Assembly: GCF_031456545.1 (NCBI RefSeq)
Contig: NZ_JAVDUV010000001.1
Location: forward strand, 1,426,001-1,490,000
Reading direction: 5' to 3'
Length of the DNA: 64,000 nucleotides
Source: Agromyces sp. 3263
GTDB taxonomy: Bacteria > Actinomycetota > Actinomycetes > Actinomycetales > Microbacteriaceae
Shown: positions 25,063-33,988 of the stretch, piece by piece
Numbering within the stretch: the first letter of the stretch is position 1
How the letters are laid out: each line of letters opens with the position of its first letter
Position numbers and translations under genes: made by a program
The notes under the pieces: model-generated
What the model was told of the DNA's origin: nothing
Database searches by the model: none
Seen by the model: the letters and a program-made list of their open reading frames with translations, nothing else

Positions 25063-26054
25063 TGCGACTCCTCACGAGGTGCAAGATCGGCGGCACCGTT
25101 GCCGAGGAGTTCCGTGACGACGCGGTCGGCGACGTCACGAGCCGCATCCGCCAGGTCGGCAGCCGAGCGGCTCTCGGGGGTCGCGGCGTGCGAACTCGTC
25201 AACCGCTGCGTCCCGTCGGCACTGTACACGCTCGCCGTGAGGAACAGAAGTTCGTCGTCGATGAAGGCCGTGACGCCGACCGGTGCCGCGCAGCCCGCCT
25301 CGAGTCCGGCGAGCACGAGCCGCTCGGCGAGCACCGTGGAGCGGGTGAGGCTGTGGTCGACCGCCTCGAGCGCGCGCTCCAGCGCACGGTCGCCGCGCTC
25401 GCGACGCACCTCGATCGCGAGCGCGCCCTGCCCGGCGGCCGTGGGCCACTCGTCGAGCGGAAGCAGGTCGGTCGCGGCATCCGCTCGCCCGAGGCGGCCG
25501 AGGCCGGCGGCGGCCAGCAGCACCGCGTCGAGCTCGCCCGAGGCCACCTTGCCGAGCCGCGTGTCGACGTTGCCGCGGAGGTCGACCGCGATGACGTCGG
25601 GACGGGCGGCGCGCAGCTGGGCGATGCGGCGCGGCGAGCCGGTGCCGACGCGGGCCCCCTCGGGGAGGGTCGCGAGCGTGAGGCCGTCACGGGCGCAGAG
25701 TGCGTCGCGGGCGTCGGCGCGCTTCGGCACGGCGCCCAGGCGCAGCCCCTCGTGCTCGGAGGTCGGCAGGTCCTTCAGCGAGTGCACGACGAGGTCGCAC
25801 TCGCCGCGCAGGAGCGCCTCACGCAGGGCGGCGGCGAAGACGCCGGTGCCGCCCAGGGACGCAAGCGAGGCGCGCGACGTGTCGCCCTCCGTCGTCACGG
25901 GCACGAGCTCGATCTCGGCCTTCGCGGCCTTGGCGAGGCGCTCGGCGATCTGCGTGGTCTGCGCCATGGCGAGCGCGCTCGCGCGGGTGCCGACTCGGAT
26001 GACGCCCCCTGAGCCGGCCGATCCCGCGCCGGAACGAGCCGTCGACCCGCTCAT
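25059..26054 (-). CDS. hemC: Hydroxymethylbilane synthase
   Basis: A 331-residue enzyme that polymerises four porphobilinogens. Motifs: IRVGTRASALAMAQT, VHSLKDLPT (Asp of the active site in HSLKD), GTGSPRRIAQL, DLRGNVDTRLGK, and the Cys that carries the dipyrromethane cofactor in LEAGCAAPVG. The ATG at 26054 overlaps the hemH stop; the longer open frame is not coding. The first ~17 residues are Gly/Ser-rich. Confidence 0.95.
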   Translation of the reverse strand: MSGSTARSGAGSAGSGGVIRVGTRASALAMAQTTQIAERLAKAAKAEIELVPVTTEGDTSRASLASLGGTGVFAAALREALLRGECDLVVHSLKDLPTSEHEGLRLGAVPKRADARDALCARDGLTLATLPEGARVGTGSPRRIAQLRAARPDVIAVDLRGNVDTRLGKVASGELDAVLLAAAGLGRLGRADAATDLLPLDEWPTAAGQGALAIEVRRERGDRALERALEAVDHSLTRSTVLAERLVLAGLEAGCAAPVGVTAFIDDELLFLTASVYSADGTQRLTSSHAATPESRSAADLADAARDVADRVVTELLGNGAADLAPREESQ

Positions 26055-27325
26055 GGCGCGATCCCCGCCAGTGCCGGGCGGAACCCGAGGCGCACGTTCT
26101 CGCAGCATCCGGGGCGGCACACGTCGTACCACGGACCCAGCGACGTCACGGCCGGTCGCTCGGATGCGGGAGTGCCGTTCACGCGCTCGAGCACGAGGTC
26201 GACGAGGCCGGCGACGTACGCGGGATGGGTGCCCGGCGTCGGCACGCGCACGGCGGCGAGGCCGTGCTGCTCGGCGGTCTCGAGCGCCTCGTTGTCGAGG
26301 TCCCACATCACTTCCATGTGGTCGCTCACGAAGCCCAGCGGCACGATGACGACGGCCTTGCGGCCGGCAGCGGGCAGTGCCTCGATCGCGTCGTTGACAT
26401 CGGGCTCGAGCCACGGCATCGAGGGCGGCCCCGAGCGGGACTGGTACACCAGCTGCCACGGCACGTCGCCCGCGCCCGCCTCCCGCATGACGACCTCGGC
26501 GACCGCGCGGTGCTGGGCGGCGTACGCGCCACCCTCGCCGAACCCGCGCTCGGCCGGGCCCGACTTCGCGGCATCCGTCGACGGAATCGAGTGCGTCGCG
26601 AACAGCACCTCGACCTGGGTGGTGCGGTCGAGCCCGGACACGGATGCCTCGAGCTGGGCGATCCCGTCCTGCACGCCCTCGATGAACGGCTGCACGAACC
26701 CGGGGTGGTCGAAGAACTGGCGCACCTTGTCGATCTGGATGGCGTGGTCGCCGTCGCCGAGCCCGGTGTCGGCGAGCGCGTCGGCGAAGTCCTCGCGGTA
26801 CTGCCGGCAGCTGGAGTAGGAGCTGTAGGCGCTGGTTGCGATGGCCAGGAGCTTCGTGTGGCCGGCGGCTTTCGCCTCGTCGAGCGCGTCGTTGAGGTAC
26901 GGGTCCCAGTTGCGGTTGCCCCAGAGCACGGGCAGGTCGATGCCGCGGCTCGCGAGCTCGGCCTCGAGGGCGGCCTTCAGCCGGCGGTTCTGCTCGTTGA
27001 TCGGGCTGATCCCGCCGAAGTGGCGGTAGTGGTGGGCGACCTCCTCGAGGCGCTCGTCGGGGATGCCGCGGCCGCTCGTCACGTTGCGGAGGAACGGGAT
27101 CACGTCGTCCTGGCCCTCAGGGCCGCCGAACCCGGCGAGCAGGATCGCGTCGTACGCGACGGGCTCCTCGACATGCGCCGGGCCCTGCTGGGCCGCGGAC
27201 GTCGCGCCGGGCACGATCGCGCCGGGGGCACAGGGGGCGGATGCCGCGGGGGCGGGCTTGTGTCCGCGATGCGCGGTGCCCGGGGCATCCGTCGCACCGG
27301 ACGAGCCGAGGTTCACGGCGGCCAC
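26051..27325 (-). CDS. hemH: Coproporphyrin ferrochelatase
   Basis: A 424-residue ferrochelatase that inserts iron into coproporphyrin III in the coproporphyrin-dependent route. Core motifs: ILLAGFGGPEGQDDVIPFLRN, WGNRNWDPYLNDAL, FATHSIPST (catalytic His), YQSRSGPPSMPW and PLGFVSDHMEVMWDLD. The C-terminus has CRPGCCENVR, the Cys cluster that binds a [2Fe-2S] centre in other actinobacterial ferrochelatases. The GTG at 27325 shares a base with the hemQ stop (TAGTG). This start adds ~56 Ala/Gly/Pro-rich residues before the family core; a later start near residue 50 is possible. Confidence 0.93.
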   Translation of the reverse strand: MAAVNLGSSGATDAPGTAHRGHKPAPAASAPCAPGAIVPGATSAAQQGPAHVEEPVAYDAILLAGFGGPEGQDDVIPFLRNVTSGRGIPDERLEEVAHHYRHFGGISPINEQNRRLKAALEAELASRGIDLPVLWGNRNWDPYLNDALDEAKAAGHTKLLAIATSAYSSYSSCRQYREDFADALADTGLGDGDHAIQIDKVRQFFDHPGFVQPFIEGVQDGIAQLEASVSGLDRTTQVEVLFATHSIPSTDAAKSGPAERGFGEGGAYAAQHRAVAEVVMREAGAGDVPWQLVYQSRSGPPSMPWLEPDVNDAIEALPAAGRKAVVIVPLGFVSDHMEVMWDLDNEALETAEQHGLAAVRVPTPGTHPAYVAGLVDLVLERVNGTPASERPAVTSLGPWYDVCRPGCCENVRLGFRPALAGIAP

Positions 27326-28062
27326 TACTGCACCACCTCGACGAGCTCGGCCGTCGAGATGCGGCGGCCCGTGTAGAAGGGGACCTCTTCGCGCACGTGG
27401 CGTCGGGCGTCGGTGGCGCGCAGGTCGCGCATGAGGTCGACGAGGTCGGTGAGCTCGTCGGACTCGAGGGGCAGCAGCCACTCGTAGTCGCCGAGCGCGA
27501 ACGACGAGACGGTGTTGGCGATGACCCCGCGGAACGCGGCGCCCTTGCGGCCGTGCTCGGCGAGCATGCGCCCGCGCTCCTCGGGCGCGAGCAGGTACCA
27601 GTCGTAGCTGCGTACGAAGGGGTAAACGGTGAGCCAGGCCTTGGGCTCGATGCCGCGCAGGAACCCGGGCACGTGCGACTTGTTGAACTCGGCGTCGCGG
27701 TGCACGCCCATCGCGTTCCACGTCGGCAGCAGTGCGCGGAACAGTCGCGCCCGCCGCAGCTCGCGGAGCGCCCACTGCAGCCCCTCGGCGGTCGGGCCGT
27801 GCAGCCAGAGCATCACGTCGGCGTCGGCGCGCAGGCCCGACACGTCGTAGATCCCGCGCACGGTGACGGATTCGTCCTCGACGAGGCCGATCATGTCGTC
27901 GAGCTCGCGCACGAAACGGGGCACATCGTGTCCGTCGAGGTCGTCGGGTCGCGCCGGGTCCTTTCGGAACACGGCGAACACCGTGTAGCCCTCGGGAGAC
28001 TGCTCGGCGTCGGATTCAGTGTGGAGCGCGTCGGCTGCCGCTTCGGCAGCGGGGGAAGACAT
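27325..28062 (-). CDS. hemQ: Coproheme decarboxylase (HemQ, chlorite dismutase fold)
   Basis: A 245-residue protein of the chlorite-dismutase superfamily that decarboxylates coproheme III to heme b with peroxide, the last step of the Gram-positive pathway. Diagnostic segments are YTVFAVFRKD, GIYDVSGLRADADVMLWLHG, the Tyr radical site TVYPFVRSYDWYLL, and EWLLPLESDELTDLVDLMRDLR. The ATG at 28062 has GGAGG close upstream and GGGGAG farther. It begins the run hemQ-hemH-hemC-hemD-hemB-hemL. Confidence 0.94.
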   Translation of the reverse strand: MSSPAAEAAADALHTESDAEQSPEGYTVFAVFRKDPARPDDLDGHDVPRFVRELDDMIGLVEDESVTVRGIYDVSGLRADADVMLWLHGPTAEGLQWALRELRRARLFRALLPTWNAMGVHRDAEFNKSHVPGFLRGIEPKAWLTVYPFVRSYDWYLLAPEERGRMLAEHGRKGAAFRGVIANTVSSFALGDYEWLLPLESDELTDLVDLMRDLRATDARRHVREEVPFYTGRRISTAELVEVVQ

Positions 28063-28138
28063 GCCTCCAGTCTCCCCCTTTCCGCGTGATCGGCCAAAAG
28101 CGTCATGGTGGTCGGGACCGCCGACCCCGTTCACGTCG

Positions 28139-29227
28139 TCAGCGGACGAGGCGCGTGAAGCGGAACGAGGCGAAGCCGTCGATGGGCAGCTCCTCGATGC
28201 CCGAGAAGCCGGCCGTCCGGGCGTACTGCTCGAGCGTCGCCTGCCGCATCACGGTTCCCGTGCCGACCGAGCCCGGCGCGGAGAGGCTGTCGGGCAGGCA
28301 CACGAAGATGCTGTAGCCGTACATCATCCGCTCCACGCCGTCACCGTCGGGCGCGAACGCGGGTGCCACCGCCTCATCCATGATCACGACCTCCCCGTCG
28401 GGCTTCACGGCCCGCCGGATCGCGGCCAGCACGTCGACGGGGAACGGCATGTCGTGCAGTGCCTCGAAGACGAACGCGGCATCGAACGCGCCGTCCTGGG
28501 CGAGCCCCTCCGCGGCGACGTGGTGGAAGCGCACGCGCTCCGCGACGCCGGCCTCCTCGGCGTGGCGCCGCGCTGCGACGACCGATGCCGCGTCGACGTC
28601 GAAGCCCTCGATGCGAGCGCTCGGGTAGGCCCGGGCGAGGGCGATCGACGACCAGCCGTGTCCGCTGCCGACGTCGGCGACGCGCGCGCCGGGCCGGGAG
28701 AGCACCTCGTGCAGCGGCGCCACGCCCGCGAGCGCGTCACCGAGCCGCTGCAGGAACCACGGGCGGTTGAGGTCGCCCTGGGCATCGCGCGCGTCCTCGC
28801 CCAAGTCGGCCCACGCCACGCCGCCCCCGGCGCGGTACGCCTCGAGCAGTGGTGCGAGTTGCGCGCCGATTGCCGCCGCGAACCGCCCGAGCGGCGCGAC
28901 GTAGTCGAGCGAGTCGGGGTTCGTGAGCGCCTCGGCGTGTCCGGCCGGCAACGTGAAACGGCGAGCGGATGCCGCGGCATCCACGTCTTCGACGGCGAGG
29001 ATGCCGTACACCGCCTGCTGCTCGAGCCACTCCCGGGCGTAGCGTTCGTGGGTGCCGGTGCGCTCGGCGAGCGTCGGCGCATCGAGTGGACCCGAGTCGG
29101 CGAGCGTGCGATACCAGCCGAGCCGGTCGCCCACGTAGATGCTCAGCAGCTCGAACGTGGCGACGGCCGCGTCGACCACATGCTCCGCGAAGTCGGTCCC
29201 CGCCTCCTGCTGCTCATCCGTCGTCAT
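28139..29227 (-). CDS. SAM-dependent methyltransferase with N-terminal winged helix
   Basis: A 362-residue class I methyltransferase. Residues 1-100 resemble the dimerising winged-helix domain of this group (VATFELLSIYVGDRLGWYRTLA, ERTGTHERYAREWLEQQAVYGIL). Motif I is VADVGSGHGWSSIALARAYP, followed by EGFDVDAASV and the post-motif FDAAFVFEALHDMPFPVDVL. Mycobacterial relatives are of unknown substrate. ATG at 29227 has GGGAG upstream. It lies 46 nt after a GntR gene, which probably regulates it, and splits the hem region. Confidence 0.85.
   Translation of the reverse strand: MTTDEQQEAGTDFAEHVVDAAVATFELLSIYVGDRLGWYRTLADSGPLDAPTLAERTGTHERYAREWLEQQAVYGILAVEDVDAAASARRFTLPAGHAEALTNPDSLDYVAPLGRFAAAIGAQLAPLLEAYRAGGGVAWADLGEDARDAQGDLNRPWFLQRLGDALAGVAPLHEVLSRPGARVADVGSGHGWSSIALARAYPSARIEGFDVDAASVVAARRHAEEAGVAERVRFHHVAAEGLAQDGAFDAAFVFEALHDMPFPVDVLAAIRRAVKPDGEVVIMDEAVAPAFAPDGDGVERMMYGYSIFVCLPDSLSAPGSVGTGTVMRQATLEQYARTAGFSGIEELPIDGFASFRFTRLVR
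28967..28982. repeat. 16-bp palindrome GGATGCCGCGGCATCC
   Basis: Perfect palindrome made of the recurring word and its complement, inside the methyltransferase gene, where it encodes Asp-Ala-Ala-Ala-Ser. It is the fullest form of a word scattered through the window. Confidence 0.6.
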
Positions 29228-29273
29228 CGTCGACTCCCTTCGTCGCGTGGCCCGTGCCCGCCCACGCGCCCGC

Positions 29274-29915
29274 TCACTCGCCCACGAGCAGGCGGGTCGA
29301 GTGCGCGAGGTGCTCGCGGATCGCGTCGGGCCCGCGCGACTGCACGTCGTCCAGCAGCGCCCCGTGCTCGGCGACGAGCGATTCGAGCGTGTAATGGGGC
29401 CGCACGTGCAGCAGGAACAGGAGCAGCTCGCCGCCCAGGGCCGCGTGCGCCTCGACGATGCGGCTGCTGCCGGATGCCGCCACGAGGGCGTGATGGAACT
29501 CGGCGTGCACCCGCTCGGCCTCGAGCCAGTCGACGGATGCCGCGAGCTGCTCGAGCGCCTCGCGCGCGGGCGCGACCGCGGCATCCGGCCACACCTCGCC
29601 GAACCGCTCCCCCGCGATGCGCACGGCCTCGACCTCGAGCGCCGCGCGCAGCTGCTGCAGGGCGATGATCGTCGCGCGGTCGAAGCTCGTGACGCGGACC
29701 CCGCGGTAGGGCACCGCGACCGCGAGCCGCTCGGCGACGAGCCGCTGGAACGCGGCGCGCACGGTGTGTCGGGAGACCCCGTACCGCTCGGATGCCGCCT
29801 CCTCGCGCAGCGGCGCGTCGGCCGGGAGCGCGCCGGTGAGGATCTCGGCGCGCACGGCATCGGCGACGCGGTCGACGGCGGTCGGCGACGGCCCACCGGA
29901 GTCGAGCGGAGTCAT
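29274..29915 (-). CDS. GntR-family regulator with FCD domain
   Basis: A 213-residue regulator. Residues 15-75 form the GntR winged helix (LREEAASERYGVSRHTVRAAFQRLVAERLA). Residues 85-210 form the all-helical FCD ligand domain, with metal-binding-type His residues in RVHAEFHHALV and SLVAEHGALL. ATG at 29915 with GGGAGG upstream. Probably controls the methyltransferase gene 46 nt downstream; the effector is unknown. Confidence 0.87.
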   Translation of the reverse strand: MTPLDSGGPSPTAVDRVADAVRAEILTGALPADAPLREEAASERYGVSRHTVRAAFQRLVAERLAVAVPYRGVRVTSFDRATIIALQQLRAALEVEAVRIAGERFGEVWPDAAVAPAREALEQLAASVDWLEAERVHAEFHHALVAASGSSRIVEAHAALGGELLLFLLHVRPHYTLESLVAEHGALLDDVQSRGPDAIREHLAHSTRLLVGE

Positions 29916-29936
29916 CGCGGCCTCCCGCCGGTGCGG

Positions 29937-30248
29937 CTACTTGCCGTCGACGGCGGCGCGCACCACGAGCCACACGACGAGCCCGACGCCCACCGCGACC
30001 CCGGCTGCTGCGGCGACGGCGGCCCCCGGCTGCTCGTTCGCGAAGCGGCGCCAGCGCAGCCTGGCCTCGGCGGTCTTGCGCTGCACCTGCTTCGGGACGT
30101 TGAGCTTGTCTTCGAGGGCGTCGAGGGTGCCCGCGAACTGGCGGCGGGCCCGTTCGGAGTTCGCCTTGGCCTCGAGCCTGGTCAGGTTGCGCTGATGCGT
30201 CTTGGCGTCGCGCTTGCTGAGCTGCCGTCCGGCGTCAGTCGCGGTCAT
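29937..30248 (-). CDS. DUF3618-like membrane-anchored protein
   Basis: A 103-residue basic protein with one C-terminal membrane helix (AVAAAAGVAVGVGLVVWLVV) and a charged helical N-terminus containing FAGTLDALEDKLNVP, which matches the DUF3618 pattern. Such proteins commonly sit beside holin-like and YtxH-like genes, as here, and may be cell-envelope stress factors; none is well characterised. Its start overlaps the end of the holin-like gene by 14 nt. Confidence 0.75.
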   Translation of the reverse strand: MTATDAGRQLSKRDAKTHQRNLTRLEAKANSERARRQFAGTLDALEDKLNVPKQVQRKTAEARLRWRRFANEQPGAAVAAAAGVAVGVGLVVWLVVRAAVDGK

Positions 30249-30639
30249 ACTCGCCCGTTCCCTTCACCACGTCGAGGTCCTTGCGAAGGCTCTCGATCGA
30301 TTCGAGCGGCTCGCTGCCGCGCTTGAAGTTGATCATCGCGATCCAGACGAGGATCGCGATGATGACGATCAGGATGCCCGAGACGGTGAGCGCCGCCGCC
30401 CACGCCGGCATCACCAGCGCCAGCGCGAAGATGGCGGCCGTGATGAGCGTGAAGAGCAGGAACACGGCCACCACTGCGGCGCCCGCGACGAGCCCCGAGC
30501 CGATGCCGAAGTGCTTGATCTTGTAGCTGATCTCGGCCTTGATCTGGTCGATCTCGGCCTTGATGAGGTCCGAGACGCGGTCGGGAAGCTCTCCGACCAG
30601 CGTGAACAGCGAGCGTTCGTCGTTCGACGGTGCGACCAT
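30235..30639 (-). CDS. Phage-holin superfamily (holin_3_6-like) membrane protein
   Basis: A 134-residue protein with two long hydrophobic helices (around residues 52-75 and 82-108) separated by a short turn and preceded by an amphipathic helix (DRVSDLIKAEIDQIKAEIS). This is the layout of the actinobacterial holin_3_6 family. The name reflects fold similarity; no phage genes are nearby. The ATG at 30639 fits; the longer open frame overlaps the YtxH-like gene. Confidence 0.8.
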   Translation of the reverse strand: MVAPSNDERSLFTLVGELPDRVSDLIKAEIDQIKAEISYKIKHFGIGSGLVAGAAVVAVFLLFTLITAAIFALALVMPAWAAALTVSGILIVIIAILVWIAMINFKRGSEPLESIESLRKDLDVVKGTGEYDRD

Positions 30640-30653
30640 GTTCGCCTCCGCGG

Positions 30654-31097
30654 TCAGGATGCGGACGCCGAGCCCGGGACGGGCTTGGTGCGCGCGGCCG
30701 GCTTCGACGCCGATTGCGACGCCACGTCGGCGGCATCGCCGACCGCGTCGTCGAGCTTCGCGGCAGCATCGTCGACGGCCGACTTCGCGGCGTCGGCGGC
30801 CTTGGAGATGTTCGCCTTCGCGTCGCGCGCGGCGCGGTTCACGTCGGACTTCGTCGCGCCCGAGCCCTTGGTGGCACTGCCGATGAGGTTCTTCACCCCG
30901 TCGAGCACCGTGTCGCCCAGGTCGCCGACCCGGGCGGACGCGAAGTCCTTCACCGTGCCCACGCCCTGCTGCACCGACGGCTGGTTCCACACCTTCTCGG
31001 CCGCCGCGCGGATCTGCTCGTAGCGCTCACGGCCGGCACGCGTGCCGAGCACGTATCCGACGCCGACTCCGACGACGAAGAGGATCTTGCCCTTCAT
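30654..31097 (-). CDS. YtxH-like protein
   Basis: A 147-residue protein. The N-terminal helix ILFVVGVGVGYVLGTRAGRERYEQIR is the YtxH-like signature, in which a short membrane or amphipathic helix runs into a Gly-rich turn. The rest is a helical Ala/Lys/Asp-rich region resembling late-embryogenesis-type proteins. First gene of a three-gene minus-strand set with holin-like and DUF3618 genes. Proteins of this set are often stress-induced (family knowledge). ATG at 31097. Confidence 0.8.
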   Translation of the reverse strand: MKGKILFVVGVGVGYVLGTRAGRERYEQIRAAAEKVWNQPSVQQGVGTVKDFASARVGDLGDTVLDGVKNLIGSATKGSGATKSDVNRAARDAKANISKAADAAKSAVDDAAAKLDDAVGDAADVASQSASKPAARTKPVPGSASAS

Positions 31098-31138
31098 GTG
31101 CACCCCATCTCCCTGTGGATCGCCACCACGACGTTTCC

Positions 31139-31166
31139 AGCGTAGACCCCGTGCAATGGGGCGCAA
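31139..31166 (-). promoter_or_regulatory. Promoter of the YtxH-like gene set
   Basis: On the minus strand TTGCGC (31166-31161), a 16-bp spacer, then TACGCT (31144-31139), 41 bp before the ATG at 31097. Confidence 0.45.
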
Positions 31167-31196
31167 GGGGGTTGCGGGAAAAGTATTCCGCTGCGG

Positions 31197-32762
31197 CTAT
31201 GCAACCTCGCCCGGCGTGATCGCCAGGTGACGGATGCGCCGTGCGGCCTCCTGCGCGTGCGGGATGACGGACGCCAGCCCGGTGCCCGCGACCCACGAGC
31301 CGGTCGCCTCGATGCCGGGCTCGGCCGCGAGCACCTCCTCGAGCGCACGGATCCGGTCGCGCTGGCCGATCGTCGCCTGTGACAGCGCGTCGCGCCAGGC
31401 GCTCCGGCCGGAGGCGCGCAGCATCGACGCGTCGAGCGGCGTGCCGAGCAACGCGCTCGCATCGGCGAGGGCCAGCGCCTCGACCTCGGCGTCGCTGCGG
31501 CCGTCGAGCGGGTTCGGCTCGCCCGCGCGGCCGTACGAGAGCCGAACGACCTCCCGTGCGCCCGCCGCCTCGGCCAGCCACGGCCACTTCGCCGTGGAGT
31601 GCGTGAGGGCCTTCGCGGTCACGCCGGGCGTTCCGACCGCGACGAGCACGCCGGTGCCGCGGGGCGCTGCGGCGAGCGCGGGGGCATCGAGCACGAGCGT
31701 CACGAGCTCGACGGATGCCGCGGCCGGCCACGCCGAGGCATCCGCCCAGCCGAGCGACGCGGCCTCGAGCAGGCGGCGCGAGGCGTCGGCCGGCGAGGCG
31801 AGGATGACGTAGGGGGCGTCGACCTGGAGCGCGGCGGGCGCCGAGTCCGCGGGGGTGGCTGCTGCGGCGACGGCCGACGCGGTGCCCGAGACGGGAGCCA
31901 GCAGCGCCTGCACGCGCCAGCCCGGCGCCCCCGCGGCATCCGCTGCACCGTCGGCGACCCGGCGCTCGAGGCCCGTGACCTCGGCGCCCGTGACCACCTC
32001 GACGCCGAACCGGTCGAGCTGCACCGCGAGCGCGTCGACCAGCCGGTGCATGCCACCGCCGAGCCCGAGCACGGCGGTGCCGGCCTTGCGCGCCTCGAGG
32101 AGCTGCCCGACGCCTCCCGACAGCGAGCCGGCGCGCGTCATCGCCTCGTTCAGGCCCGGCGCCACGACGTCGAGGTCGAGGTCGTCGGGATCGGCGGAGT
32201 ACACGCCCGCGGAGATCGGCGTGACGAGCCGGTCGGCCACGGCGTCGCCCATGCGCTGTCGCACGAGCTTGCCGAGGCTGTGCGCGCGTCCGATCTTCAG
32301 GATCGGGGTGACCCGGTCGCGGTAGGCGCGGATGGCGCCGCGCCAGCCGATGATGCGGCGCACGTCCTCGCCGAGCGGGTTCGCGGGAATCCCGAGCACG
32401 CCGGTGCGGGGCATCGGCGCGGCGTCGATGCCGCCCGTTGCGCCGGGCATCACGAGCCAGGCGCCGGCGGGGTTCGGCGTCACGACCTCGTCGGCGAGGC
32501 CGAGCTGCTCCACGAGCTCGGCGACGGTGCCGCCGCGCGTCGCGAACGACTCGGCTCCGCTGTCGAGCGTCAGCCCGTCGAGCTCGATGCGGCCGACGCA
32601 TCCGCCGATCGTCGCGCGCCGCTCCAGCACCGTGACGCGGAGGCCGACCCTGGCGCACTCCAGCGCGGCGACGAGGCCGCCCACGCCCGCACCCACCACG
32701 ACGACGTCCGCCGTGCGGTGGTCGCCGACCGACGCGCCGGCTCGGGGCGAGCCGCCGGTCAC
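31197..32762 (-). CDS. hemY: Coproporphyrinogen III oxidase (HemY/CgoX)
   Basis: A 521-residue FAD enzyme that oxidises coproporphyrinogen III to coproporphyrin III using O2. The dinucleotide fold VVVVGAGVGGLVAALECA is followed by ERRATIGGCVGRIELDG, then LDSGAESFATRGG, and the family's C-terminal FAD motif GSWVAGTGLASVIPHAQEAA. GTG at 32762 overlaps the hemE stop (GTGA), so the two are coupled. A loop near residues 270-310 is Ala-rich and longer than usual. The very long open frame upstream is an artefact over hemE. Confidence 0.93.
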   Translation of the reverse strand: MTGGSPRAGASVGDHRTADVVVVGAGVGGLVAALECARVGLRVTVLERRATIGGCVGRIELDGLTLDSGAESFATRGGTVAELVEQLGLADEVVTPNPAGAWLVMPGATGGIDAAPMPRTGVLGIPANPLGEDVRRIIGWRGAIRAYRDRVTPILKIGRAHSLGKLVRQRMGDAVADRLVTPISAGVYSADPDDLDLDVVAPGLNEAMTRAGSLSGGVGQLLEARKAGTAVLGLGGGMHRLVDALAVQLDRFGVEVVTGAEVTGLERRVADGAADAAGAPGWRVQALLAPVSGTASAVAAAATPADSAPAALQVDAPYVILASPADASRRLLEAASLGWADASAWPAAASVELVTLVLDAPALAAAPRGTGVLVAVGTPGVTAKALTHSTAKWPWLAEAAGAREVVRLSYGRAGEPNPLDGRSDAEVEALALADASALLGTPLDASMLRASGRSAWRDALSQATIGQRDRIRALEEVLAAEPGIEATGSWVAGTGLASVIPHAQEAARRIRHLAITPGEVA

Positions 32763-33907
32763 GCGCCCGCCTCGTGCACGAGCTCGACCACCCGGGTGAG
32801 CACGGTGGGGTCGGCCTCCGGCGGCACGCCGTGGCCGAGGTTGAAGACGTGCGCGGGCGCGACGGCACCCCGGGCGAGCACGTCGCGCACGGCGGCCTCG
32901 AGCACCGGCCACGGCGCGGCGAGCAGGGCGGGATCGAGGTTTCCCTGCAGCGGCACGTCGGCGCCCACGCGCTCGGAGGCCACGTCGAGCGGCACGCGGT
33001 AGTCCACGCCCACGGTGTCGACGCCGATGCCGTGCATGGCGCCGAGCAGCTCCCCCGTGCCCACGCCGAAGTGCACGACGGGCACGGCGCGGGTCGACGT
33101 CTCCCCCGCGGCATCCGTCACCTCGTAGGAGAGGTCGTGCACGTGGGCGAGCGCCTTCGCCGACGCGGGCGCCACGTGCGTCTCGTAGTCGGCGAGCGAG
33201 AGGGCGCCGGCCCACGAGTCGAACAGCTGCGCGGCGGATGCCCCGGCCAGCACCTGCGTGCGCAGGAACCGACCGGTGAGCTCGGCCGTCCACTCCATGA
33301 GCGCCCGCCAGGCGCCCGGGTCGGCGTGCATGAGCGTGCGGGCGGCGAGGTGGTCCTTCGACGGGCCTCCCTCGGCGAGGTACGCCGCGAGGGTGAACGG
33401 CGCGCCCGCGAAGCCGATGAGGGGGGTGGCGGTGCCCGACCCGTTGTCGGTCGTGTTCAGCTCGGCGATCGTGCGCTGCACGGCCTCGGCGATGGGGCCG
33501 GATGCCGCGTCGAGGCCGGCGGGGTCGACCGCCGTCAGCTCGGCCACGCCCGCGGCATCCGCATATCCGCGGCCGAAGACGGGACCGCGGCCCGGCTGGA
33601 TCTCGACGTCGACGCCGACGAGCTTCAACGGCACCACGATGTCGCTGAAGAAGATGCCCGCGTCGACCCGGTGGCGGCGCACGGGCTGCAGGGTGATCTC
33701 GCTCGCCATGGCGGGGTCGAGGCAGGCGTCGAGCATGCGAGTGCCCACGCGCAGGTCCCGGTACTCGGGCAGCGAGCGCCCCGCCTGGCGCATGAACCAC
33801 ACCGGCGTCGTGTCGCTGCGCTCCCCTCGATAGGCGCGCACCAGGCGCGAGTCGCCAGTGAGGCCGGCGGACAGGGGATGCTGCTCGGAGAGGATCACGC
33901 GTGACAT
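32759..33907 (-). CDS. hemE: Uroporphyrinogen decarboxylase
   Basis: A 382-residue TIM-barrel enzyme that removes four carboxyls from uroporphyrinogen III to give coproporphyrinogen III. Signatures: PVWFMRQAGRSLPEYRDLR, IFFSDIVVPLKLVGVDVEI, GFAGAPFTLAAYLAEGG and the C-terminal LGHGVPPEADP. ATG at 33907. It starts the hemE-hemY unit. In related genomes hemA is usually directly divergent, whereas here 4 kb of other genes lie between. Confidence 0.95.
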   Translation of the reverse strand: MSRVILSEQHPLSAGLTGDSRLVRAYRGERSDTTPVWFMRQAGRSLPEYRDLRVGTRMLDACLDPAMASEITLQPVRRHRVDAGIFFSDIVVPLKLVGVDVEIQPGRGPVFGRGYADAAGVAELTAVDPAGLDAASGPIAEAVQRTIAELNTTDNGSGTATPLIGFAGAPFTLAAYLAEGGPSKDHLAARTLMHADPGAWRALMEWTAELTGRFLRTQVLAGASAAQLFDSWAGALSLADYETHVAPASAKALAHVHDLSYEVTDAAGETSTRAVPVVHFGVGTGELLGAMHGIGVDTVGVDYRVPLDVASERVGADVPLQGNLDPALLAAPWPVLEAAVRDVLARGAVAPAHVFNLGHGVPPEADPTVLTRVVELVHEAGA

Positions 33908-33988
33908 TGTCCCGTATCGGGCTGGGCGCGCTGCTGTGAGGGACGGCGGTCGCGCCCAGGCGCTGCGCAGGGTGGCCGAGGCCGGCCG

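Noticed and set aside
23338..26349. 1003-codon plus-strand frame opposite hemB-hemC
   Set aside because: Antisense to conserved heme genes; no domain motifs.
30235..31097. Prophage remnant suggested by a holin-like gene
   Set aside because: The holin_3_6-type gene sits in the common DUF3618/YtxH set; no integrase, capsid, lysin or attachment repeats are nearby.
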